64,000 bases of DNA, from assembly GCF_020859565.1 (NCBI RefSeq), contig NZ_JAJHUO010000026.1:28079-92078 (forward strand), written 5' to 3'. Positions 57,562 through 64,000 of the stretch are shown here, piece by piece. The position numbers and the translations under genes are program-made. A model generated the notes under the pieces. That model searched no databases and was not told the DNA's origin. It saw nothing but the letters and a program-made list of their open reading frames with translations. Each line of letters opens with the position of its first letter. Position 1 is the first letter of the stretch. Source of the DNA: Saccharothrix luteola (GTDB lineage: Bacteria; Actinomycetota; Actinomycetes; Mycobacteriales; Pseudonocardiaceae).

Positions 57562-59545
57562 GCTGTTCCTTTCCCGAGTGGATCTTCCGGCGTAGGACGA
57601 CGTGCACCGCGACCGCGACCAGCAGGAATCCCAGGCCGACGGCGATGGTGACGGGTTGCAGGTAGAGCAGGGCGACGGCGGCGGGCGCGCACAGCACGCG
57701 TTCGGGCCACCGCGCGCGACCGAACATCCAGCCGCCGGTGAGCACGGCCAGCGCCGCCACGCCCAGCGCGGAGACGGCGAACACCCACACGCCGTCGAGG
57801 AACGACGTGCGCAGCAGCAGCCCGGCGCCGTTGTCCGTCAGCACGAACGCCAGCGGCACGAGGAACGCGGGCAGCGTGTACTTCCACGTCCGCCACATCG
57901 TCTTCATCACGTCGCCGCCGGTGATCGCGGCGGCGGCCACCGCGGCGAGCGCCGTCGGCGGCGTCACCTCGGACAGCACCGCGTAGTAGAAGATGAACAT
58001 GGCCGCTTCCTCGCGCGCCACGCCCAGCTCGATCAGCGCGGGCCCGATGACGACCCACGAGATGATGAACGACGCCGTCACCGGCACGGCCAGGCCGAGC
58101 AGGCTCACCGCGAACGCCGCCAGCACCACGGTGACGAACAGCACCACCGTCGGGTTGGACGAGATCGCGCCCGCCAGGTCGACCAGCGCCGACGCCAGCT
58201 CCTGGCCGAGCCCGGTCTTGGTGATCGTCGACGTGATCACGCCCGCCGCCGCGCACACCGCGATCACCGGCAACGCCGACCGCACGCCGAGCGACAGCGA
58301 GTCCGCCATCGCCTTCAGCCACGCCCGCACGTCGCCGCGCTTGGCCACCAGCGCGAACAGCGCCGCGACCCCGGTCGCGTAGACGACGGCGGAGAACACC
58401 GGGATGTCCAGGGCGAGGAACACCACGATCACCGCGAGCGACAGGAAGTGGTACCCGCCCTGCTTGAGCAGCGCCCACGGGCTCGGCGAGTCGATCTCCA
58501 CCGGCTTCGCGCCGAACTTGCGCGCGTCGATCTCCACGGCCAGCGCGATGCCCAGGTAGTACAGCAGGGTCGGCAGGATCGCCCAGATCAACACCTGCAG
58601 GTAGGACGTCTCCAGGTACTCGGCGATGATGAACGCCGCCGCGCCGAGCGTCGGCGGCGACAGGATCGCCCCGATGCCGGACGCGGCGAGCAGCCCGCCC
58701 GCGTTCTCCTTCGGGTAGCCCGCCTTCTTCAGCATCGGCCACGTCACCGCGCCCAACGACACGGTGGTCGCCGTGCCCGACCCGGACACCGTGCCGAGCA
58801 GGAACCCGGCGGTGGCGGCGGTGCGGCCCGGCGCGGTGCGCGACTTGCGGAACGCCGAGAAGCTGATGTCCACGAAGAACGTGCCCGCGCCGGACGCGTT
58901 CAGCACCGACCCGTAGATCGTGAACAGCACGATGTACGTGGCGGCGACGTCCAGCGGCGTCCCGTAGAACCCGGTCGCGTCGTTGTAGAAGCCGTTGATG
59001 ATCTGCGAGAAGTCCACGCCGGCGTGCGAGATCGCCCAGGACGGTGGCAGGAACCCGCCGTAGTAGGCGAACGCGATGAACCCGACGCAGACGACCGGCA
59101 ACACCCAGCCGGTGGTCCGCCGGCACGCCTCCAGGATCAGCACCAGCAGCAGCGACCCGGCGATGACGTCGAGCGCGGTCAGCTGCCCCTGGCGGTCGAG
59201 GAACGCGTCGAACCCGCCGAACAGGGGGTAGGCGCCCACCACGAACGCGCACAGCGCCGCCACCCAGTCCACGACACCGGGGTCGTCGGCCTCACCGCGC
59301 CTGCCGCGCGGCCGGTAGCAGAGGAAGACCAGCGGCAGCGTGACCGCCAGGAAGATCACCAGGTAGTACTGGCCGCCCTTGCTGAACGGCCAGAACACCT
59401 GCTTGAGCACGAGCAGCGCGATGGCGAGACCCGCCACCCACACGCCCAGCTCCCACCTGCGGGACAAGGCGCGCGACGGGCGCTCCTCGTCGTACTCGGC
59501 GAGCAGTTCGTCCACTTCGACCTGCGGCTTGGTCGGCACGCGCAC
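57542..59545 (-). CDS. TRAP transporter fused 4TM-12TM permease
   Basis: A 667-residue membrane protein that fuses the small (DctQ-like) and large (DctM-like) TRAP subunits. After an acidic N-terminus (VEVDELLAEYDEERPS) come about 16 hydrophobic segments. TVSGSGTATTVSLGAVTWPMLKKAGYP and GAILSPPTLGAAAFIIAEYL are the conserved DctM motifs, and VTPPTALAAVAAAAITGGD repeats the pattern in the second half. Ion-driven uptake of an organic acid with the TAXI protein. Fused permease plus TAXI is the usual combination. Confidence 0.92.
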   Translation of the reverse strand: MRVPTKPQVEVDELLAEYDEERPSRALSRRWELGVWVAGLAIALLVLKQVFWPFSKGGQYYLVIFLAVTLPLVFLCYRPRGRRGEADDPGVVDWVAALCAFVVGAYPLFGGFDAFLDRQGQLTALDVIAGSLLLVLILEACRRTTGWVLPVVCVGFIAFAYYGGFLPPSWAISHAGVDFSQIINGFYNDATGFYGTPLDVAATYIVLFTIYGSVLNASGAGTFFVDISFSAFRKSRTAPGRTAATAGFLLGTVSGSGTATTVSLGAVTWPMLKKAGYPKENAGGLLAASGIGAILSPPTLGAAAFIIAEYLETSYLQVLIWAILPTLLYYLGIALAVEIDARKFGAKPVEIDSPSPWALLKQGGYHFLSLAVIVVFLALDIPVFSAVVYATGVAALFALVAKRGDVRAWLKAMADSLSLGVRSALPVIAVCAAAGVITSTITKTGLGQELASALVDLAGAISSNPTVVLFVTVVLAAFAVSLLGLAVPVTASFIISWVVIGPALIELGVAREEAAMFIFYYAVLSEVTPPTALAAVAAAAITGGDVMKTMWRTWKYTLPAFLVPLAFVLTDNGAGLLLRTSFLDGVWVFAVSALGVAALAVLTGGWMFGRARWPERVLCAPAAVALLYLQPVTIAVGLGFLLVAVAVHVVLRRKIHSGKEQHAQLDA

Positions 59546-59658
59546 CCCTTCGTGTCGCGCTGGATGTAGCGCTCACGAAGCTACTTGTGTCGCCGGTCAC
59601 AGCCATAGATCGACCGTCTAAAGGGACTGTAAAGACCGCTGCGCCGAGGGCGGCCCGA

Positions 59659-59919
59659 TCACACGATCCGGGCGTCGACGTAGCACCACCGCCAGTCCTC
59701 CTCCGGCTCGAACGACCGCATCACGGGGTGCTCCGAGGCGTGGAAGTGCGCGGTCGCGTGCCGGCGCGGGCTGGAGTCGCAGCACCCGACGTGCCCGCAG
59801 GACAGGCAGATCCGCAGGTGGGCCCAGTTGTGCTCACCGGCGGCGAGGCAGTCGGCGCAGCCCTCGGGGTTGTCCGGGGTGACGGAGTCCGGGAGATCTG
59901 GGACATGAGGACAGGTCAT
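59659..59919 (-). CDS. UBP-type zinc finger protein
   Basis: An 86-residue single-domain ZnF-UBP protein. Zinc ligands are visible in EGCADCL, HLRICLSCGHVGCCDSS, RHATAHFHASEHPVM, and the C-terminal EPEEDWRWCYVDARIV completes the fold. In eukaryotes the domain binds ubiquitin C-termini. In bacteria its partner is unknown. The ATG at 59919 is likely, with one three codons earlier possible. The divergent antiporter gene starts 28 bases away, so the two share a very compact promoter region. Confidence 0.86.
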   Translation of the reverse strand: MTCPHVPDLPDSVTPDNPEGCADCLAAGEHNWAHLRICLSCGHVGCCDSSPRRHATAHFHASEHPVMRSFEPEEDWRWCYVDARIV

Positions 59920-59947
59920 ACGCGTCATCATCACGCAAGATTGCGCC

Positions 59948-61501
59948 ATGCACGGTCCGGAACTGCTCCTGTTGCTCGTCGGCGCGCTGCTCGTCACGGC
60001 GGCGGCGAAACGCCTCAACTGGTCGGCCCCACTGGTGCTGGTGGGTGTCGGGCTGGCGGTGTCGTTCATCCCCGGCCTGCCGGAGTTCGCGCTGGAGCCG
60101 GAGCTGATCCTGGTCCTGGTGCTGCCGCCGCTCCTGTACTCGGCCGCCCTGGACAGCTCCTACCACAACATCCGGGCGAACCTGAGGCCGATCGGCCTGC
60201 TCGCGGTGGGGCTGGTGCTGGCCACCACGATGGCCGTCGGCTGGGTCGCGCACCTGGTCCTGCCCGAGCTGTCGCTGCCCGCGGCGCTGGTGCTGGGCGC
60301 CGTGGTGGCGCCGCCGGACGCGGTCGCCGCGGTCGCGGTCGGCCGGCGGCTCAACCTGCCGCGCCGGACGATGACGCTGCTCACCGGCGAGAGCCTGATC
60401 AACGACGCGACCGCGCTGACGGCCTACAAGGTGGCCGTGGCGGTGGCCGCCGGCGCCGCCGCGACCTGGGTGGACGGCACCCGCACGTTCGTGATCAGCG
60501 CGGGTGGCGGCGTGCTCGTCGGGTTGGCGATCGGCTGGGGCGTGCGGTGGGTCCGCGACCGCCTCGACGACGGCGTGCTGGAGAGCGCGGTCGGCATGCT
60601 GGTGCCGTTCGGCGCGTACATCTTCGCCGAGGAGTTGCACGCCTCCGGTGTGCTCGCGGTCGTGATCGCCGGGCTCTACATCGGGCACAACGCGCCGCGC
60701 AGCTCGTACTACACGCGCCTGCAGGACACGGCGGTGTGGCGGTCGGTGGACGTGCTGCTGGAGTCGTTCGTGTTCGCGTTGATCGGCTTGCAGCTCAACA
60801 GCGTGGTGCGGGACGTGGACATCACCGCGGGCCTGGTGTGGGCGGCGGCGGCCGTGCTGGCGGCCACGATCCTGGTGCGGTTCGTGTGGATGTACCCGGC
60901 CGCGTACCTGCCGCAGCTGCTGTCGAAGCGGGTCCGGGAGCGCGAGCGCGCGCCGGGGTGGCGTGGCGTGACGGTGCTGTCGTGGGCGGGGATGCGCGGC
61001 GTGGTGTCGCTGGCCGCGGCCAGCGCGTTGCCGCTCGACCTGCCCGGACGCGAGGTGATCGTGTTCTGCGCGTTCGTGGTCACCGTGGGCACGCTGCTCC
61101 TCCAGGGCCTGACGCTGCCGTTCGTGATCCGCAGGCTCGGGTTCCGCGGTGACGAGGAGCGGACCGACGCGCTGGCCGAGGCGCAGGTGCAGCACGCCGC
61201 CGCGCAGGCCGCCGTGCGCAAGCTGGACGAGGTGCTCGGCGCCGACGACGGCACGTCGGAGGAGGTCGTCGACCGGCTGCGGATCATGGCCGAGCACCGG
61301 GGCAACGCGGCGTGGGAGCGGCTGGGCAGGCAGGAGGACGAGAGCCCGGCCGCGTCGTACCGGCGGCTGCGGCGCACGATGCTGGAGGCCGAGCGGCAGG
61401 TGTTCATCCAGGCGCGCGACGACGGCCGGATCGACGACGAGGTGCTGTTCCGGGTGCTCCGCGAACTCGACCTGGAGGAAGCGGCCATATCCAGGGAGTG
61501 A
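59948..61501 (+). CDS. Na+/H+ antiporter (NhaP/CPA1 type)
   Basis: A 517-residue antiporter. About twelve helices span residues 1-405, with the ion-site motif GESLINDATAL and VAPPDAVAAVAV, and GMRGVVSLAAASALP in the late helices. A 110-residue cytosolic C-terminal helical tail (LAEAQVQHAAAQAAVRKLDEVLG onward) is common in the YjcE-like bacterial group. It exchanges sodium or another monovalent cation for protons. The ATG is divergent from the UBP gene. Confidence 0.92.
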   Translation: MHGPELLLLLVGALLVTAAAKRLNWSAPLVLVGVGLAVSFIPGLPEFALEPELILVLVLPPLLYSAALDSSYHNIRANLRPIGLLAVGLVLATTMAVGWVAHLVLPELSLPAALVLGAVVAPPDAVAAVAVGRRLNLPRRTMTLLTGESLINDATALTAYKVAVAVAAGAAATWVDGTRTFVISAGGGVLVGLAIGWGVRWVRDRLDDGVLESAVGMLVPFGAYIFAEELHASGVLAVVIAGLYIGHNAPRSSYYTRLQDTAVWRSVDVLLESFVFALIGLQLNSVVRDVDITAGLVWAAAAVLAATILVRFVWMYPAAYLPQLLSKRVRERERAPGWRGVTVLSWAGMRGVVSLAAASALPLDLPGREVIVFCAFVVTVGTLLLQGLTLPFVIRRLGFRGDEERTDALAEAQVQHAAAQAAVRKLDEVLGADDGTSEEVVDRLRIMAEHRGNAAWERLGRQEDESPAASYRRLRRTMLEAERQVFIQARDDGRIDDEVLFRVLRELDLEEAAISRE

Positions 61502-61626
61502 CGAACACCGAACCTCCCCCCACGCGTTCACCGTGACGTGGCCTGTGCTTCGCCTTAGCGTGTCCGGGACGTCGCGGTGCGCGACGAGGCTGCCGCGCGT
61601 CAGGAGTGGAGTCGAGGAGGTCGGCG

Positions 61627-62730
61627 ATGGTGCGGACGAGGATCGTCGGGGCGGCGCTCGCGGCGCTCGCGGTGGCGGGGGCGGTGGTGCTGCCCTCGGC
61701 GTCGGCGAGCGGTGACGCGGAGGTGGCGTCGTCCCGCAAGGGCCCGCTGGTGATCGGCCACCGCGGCGCGTCGGGCTACCGGCCCGAGCACACGCTGGCC
61801 GCGTACGAGCTGGCCGCGCGGATGGGCGCGGATTACATCGAGCCCGACCTGGTGGTGACCAAGGACGGCAAGCTGGTCGCCCGGCACGAGAACGAGATCG
61901 GCGGCACCACGGACGTCTCGGCGCGCCCGGAGTTCGCCGGGCGCAAGGCCACCAAGGTCATCGACGGCACGTCGATCACCGGCTGGTTCACCGAGGACTT
62001 CACGCTCGCCGAGCTGAAGACGTTGCGGGCCAAGGAGCGCATCCCGGAGGTCCGGCCGCGCAACACCCTCTACGACGGCCGGTTCGAGGTGCCGACGCTG
62101 GAGGAGGTCATCGACCTGTCCCGCCGGTTGACCCGCGAGCTCGGCCGCGACATCGGCATCTACCCCGAGACCAAGCACCCGACGTACTTCCAGGACATCG
62201 GCCTGCCGCTGGAGCCGCGCCTGGTCGACGTGCTGACGAAGGCGGGCCTGAACCGGCACGGCGCGAAGGTGTACGTGCAGTCGTTCGAGGTGGCCAACCT
62301 CAAGCAGCTCAAGGGGAAGCTGCGCGTGCCGCTGGTGCAGCTGATCAACTCCTCCGGTGCGCCGTACGACTTCGTCAAGGCCGGTGACAAGCGCACCTAC
62401 AGCGACCTCGTGACGCCGGAGGGGCTGCGCGAGATCCGCACCTACGCCCACGGCATCGGCGCGGCGAAGGACCGGATCATCCCGCGGGACGCGGCGGGTT
62501 TCCTGCGCGAGCCGACCACCCTGGTGCGTGACGCGCACACGCGTGGCCTGATCGTGCACGCCTGGACGTTCCGCAACGAGAACACGTTCCTGCCCGCGGA
62601 CTTCCGCAGGTCCACCGACCCGGCCGCGTACGGCGACGCGTTCGGCGAGTACGCGAAGTTCTACGCGACGGGCCTGGACGGCGTGTTCGCCGACAACCCC
62701 GACACCGCCGTGGAAGCCCGCAAGGGCTGA
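61627..62730 (+). CDS. secreted glycerophosphodiester phosphodiesterase
   Basis: A 367-residue secreted GDPD/GlpQ enzyme. A Sec signal peptide (1-28) ends at SASA. The TIM barrel has His45-Arg46 in GHRGASGYRPEHT, Glu72 and Asp74 in YIEPDLVVTKDG, and the catalytic His87 in ARHENE. GIYPETKHP and VHAWTFRNEN complete the active site. It hydrolyses glycerophosphodiesters to glycerol-3-phosphate outside the cell, for phosphate or carbon scavenging. The ATG at 61627 has GAGGAGGT eight bases upstream. A strong hairpin follows the stop. Confidence 0.93.
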   Translation: MVRTRIVGAALAALAVAGAVVLPSASASGDAEVASSRKGPLVIGHRGASGYRPEHTLAAYELAARMGADYIEPDLVVTKDGKLVARHENEIGGTTDVSARPEFAGRKATKVIDGTSITGWFTEDFTLAELKTLRAKERIPEVRPRNTLYDGRFEVPTLEEVIDLSRRLTRELGRDIGIYPETKHPTYFQDIGLPLEPRLVDVLTKAGLNRHGAKVYVQSFEVANLKQLKGKLRVPLVQLINSSGAPYDFVKAGDKRTYSDLVTPEGLREIRTYAHGIGAAKDRIIPRDAAGFLREPTTLVRDAHTRGLIVHAWTFRNENTFLPADFRRSTDPAAYGDAFGEYAKFYATGLDGVFADNPDTAVEARKG

Positions 62731-62744
62731 CGCACGTCCGCGCT

Positions 62745-62782
62745 CCGAGGTCCGGCCGGGTCACCACCCGACCGGACCTCGG
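62745..62782 (+). terminator. long hairpin after the phosphodiesterase
   Basis: CCGAGGTCCGG.CGGGT (from 62745) and ACCCG.CCGGACCTCGG (to 62782) form a 17-bp stem with one internal mismatch and a four-base loop, 15 bases after the stop. No U tract. Confidence 0.75.
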
Positions 62783-62851
62783 CGTCCGCGCCGGCGAACC
62801 GAAGCAGTTCGCGACGAGTCGGAACCCGACCTGACCGCGGACCAGTCACAC

Positions 62852-63110
62852 GATCCGGTGGCGGAAGCGCTCAATTCGATCTGGAGGCATCCCCGCAGGG
62901 TCGCGGCGGAGATCCCGCCGGGCTGCGTGGACGTGCACAAGCGCACGACGACTACCTGACGTGGGCGCAGATCCTCCGCTAGGCGAAACGACGTGAACTC
63001 GACGTACTGCTGATCACCGGCGAGGGGAAAGCTGCACGCCGGCACCGAGCTCTACGCGGCCCTCGGGGACGTTGGTGAACGCTCTGAGCACCGAACGAGT
63101 GTCCGCCGTG
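62852..63110 (+). pseudogene. decayed PIN-like (DUF4935-type) gene remnant
   Basis: Broken reading frames recall a PIN-like protein. DPVAEALNSIWRHPRRVAAE and IPPGCVDVHK run in one frame. After a one-base loss, AHDDYLTWAQILR continues to an in-frame TAG, then AKRRELDVLLITGEGK and RRHRALRGPRG follow. Intact relatives read IPPGYKD..K..DYL.W.QIL....DVLL.TGD.K, then RGPRPELV. The N-terminal part of such a gene is missing. The region between the phosphodiesterase terminator and the ssuD terminator holds no other gene. Confidence 0.55.
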
Positions 63111-63199
63111 CGGCCGGCCCGAACGACGCCTCCGAGCGGGTCGGCACGGCAACTGCCGCACGGTTGGGCCTGATCCAGAACCGCACCGACTCCAGATCG

Positions 63200-63229
63200 G
63201 GGGACGCCCGCGCGAGTGCGGGCGTCCCC
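63200..63229 (-). terminator. perfect 12-bp hairpin after ssuD
   Basis: GGGGACGCCCGC (63200-63211) and GCGGGCGTCCCC (63218-63229) with a six-base loop, starting six bases beyond the ssuD stop on the minus strand. No U tract. It ends the ssuD transcript. Confidence 0.75.
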
Positions 63230-63234
63230 GGTGA

Positions 63235-64000
63235 TCAGGACGGACTGCTGTCAACAGCTTCGCGAGGGTCCCCGCCAAGGGGAACCCTTGCTGCGATTCT
63301 ACCGACGGGGTCCGACAATTCCGGGCCGTCGTGGGCCGGCGACCCGGCCAGCAGGCCGCGCCGGGCCAGGATCGGGCGGACGCCCTCGCCGAACCAGTAA
63401 GCCTCCTCCAGGTGCGGGTAGCCGGAGAGCACGAACTCCTCCACGCCGAGGCCGTGGTACTCCTCGATCAGGTCGGCCACCTCCGAGTGGCTGCCGACGA
63501 GCGCCGTGCCGGCACCGCCGCGCACCAGCCCGATGCCCGCCCACAGCCCGGGGTGGATCTCCAGGCCGCGCACGCCCCGACCCAGGTCGCCACCGTGCAG
63601 CGCCACCATCCGCTGCTGCCCCACCGACTGCGACGCCCGCAACTGCTCCTGCGCCCTGGCCACCTGCTCCGGGTCCAGCGCCTCCAGCAGCTTCTCCGCC
63701 TCGCGCCACGCCTCGGCGGACGTGTCGCGGCTGATCGTGTGCAGCCGCACGCCGAACCGGATCGGCCGGTCACCCGCCAGCGCGCGCACCCGGTCGATCT
63801 TCTCCGCCACCTGCGCCGGCGGCTCGCCCCACGTCAGGTACACGTCGGCCCGCCGCGCCGCGACCGGCAGCGCCGCGTCCGACGACCCGCCGAAGTAGAT
63901 CGGGGGCACGGGGTCCGGCGCGGCCATCACGGTCGCGCCCGACACCCGGTAGTGCGAACCCTCGAAGTCGACCGGCCGCCCCGACCACACCGCCCGCACC
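63235..64000 (-). CDS. ssuD: FMNH2-dependent alkanesulfonate monooxygenase (5' part outside window)
   Basis: The last 254 or so residues of a luciferase-like flavin monooxygenase, with the beginning beyond the window. The sequence GSHYRVSGATVM, IYFGGSSDAALPVAARRADVYLTWGEPP, RFGVRLHTISRDT, IHPGLWAGIGLVRGGAGTALVGSHSEVADL and FVLSGYPHLEEAYWFGEGV closely follows SsuD. SsuD releases sulfite from alkanesulfonates under sulfur limitation, using FMNH2 from a partner reductase. The C-terminal 25 residues after LARRGLL are a non-conserved extension. Its transporter and reductase partners are not visible here. Confidence 0.9.
   Translation of the reverse strand, partial: VRAVWSGRPVDFEGSHYRVSGATVMAAPDPVPPIYFGGSSDAALPVAARRADVYLTWGEPPAQVAEKIDRVRALAGDRPIRFGVRLHTISRDTSAEAWREAEKLLEALDPEQVARAQEQLRASQSVGQQRMVALHGGDLGRGVRGLEIHPGLWAGIGLVRGGAGTALVGSHSEVADLIEEYHGLGVEEFVLSGYPHLEEAYWFGEGVRPILARRGLLAGSPAHDGPELSDPVGRIAARVPLGGDPREAVDSSPS

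Overview
The window is very G+C-rich DNA with almost wall-to-wall genes, GTG/TTG starts, many 4-base stop/start overlaps, mycothiol-type and SigE-family proteins, DUF574 methyltransferases and ESX-associated proteins. This is a filamentous or nocardioform actinomycete. The PE/PPE-like, EspG and DUF3558 combinations fit Pseudonocardiaceae (Saccharothrix/Actinosynnema/Lentzea type), but the genus is inference. The minus strand carries purD, purB, purC, purS-purQ-purL, purF and purM in that order (56.5 to 7.9 kb). This is the gene order of the purine region of Mycobacterium tuberculosis (around Rv0772-Rv0809), so the window is a conserved chromosomal backbone with lineage-specific genes inserted between the pur genes.

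Layout. 0-6 kb: a tctCBA tricarboxylate uptake operon with a divergent CitA/CitB-type two-component system. 6-8 kb: ArfB, a methyltransferase and a SigE-family sigma factor with its coupled membrane protein. 8-11.5 kb: purM, purF and a mycothiol-dependent isomerase. 11.6-14.5 kb: a glucose 1-dehydrogenase and a frameshifted GH15 hydrolase. 14.5-21 kb: a type VII secretion accessory zone with a DUF3558 lipoprotein, PE-like, PPE-like and EspG genes, then an EspC-like protein coupled to a DUF1023 hydrolase. 21-25 kb: a tryptophan-repeat protein, a GGDEF/EAL protein and a DUF574 methyltransferase. 25-31 kb: twin membrane pentapeptide-type proteins, a LysR/aldo-keto reductase pair and twin GH25 muramidases. 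31-34 kb: purSQL. 34.3-35.2 kb: a duplicated candidate structured RNA flanking a broken small gene. 35-43 kb: an epimerase, a metallo-hydrolase, purC, an amino-acid ABC transporter and purB. 43-47 kb: two more sigma/membrane-protein pairs around an SMR exporter with its TetR. 47-51 kb: assorted metabolic genes and a potassium channel. 51-55 kb: a second PE/PPE/EspG/DUF3558 module beside a transposase remnant. 55-64 kb: purD, a TAXI-TRAP transporter, a UBP zinc finger, an antiporter, a secreted phosphodiesterase, a decayed PIN-like gene and a 5'-truncated ssuD.

The two strongest leads are (1) the 65-67 bp repeat at 34.37 and 35.12 kb, whose hairpin arms differ by a compensatory base-pair change and which starts just after a -10-like box in both copies, and (2) two independent copies of one type VII substrate module whose PPE-like proteins end in the same DVFGD..VIG signature, with no secretion machinery in the window. 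Three genes (GH15, the small DES-motif gene and the PIN-like gene) are broken by single-base indels, two of them in short C/G runs. An abnormal G/C homopolymer tract lies near 31 kb and a similar one opens the window. Sequence error must therefore be excluded before calling these genes dead.
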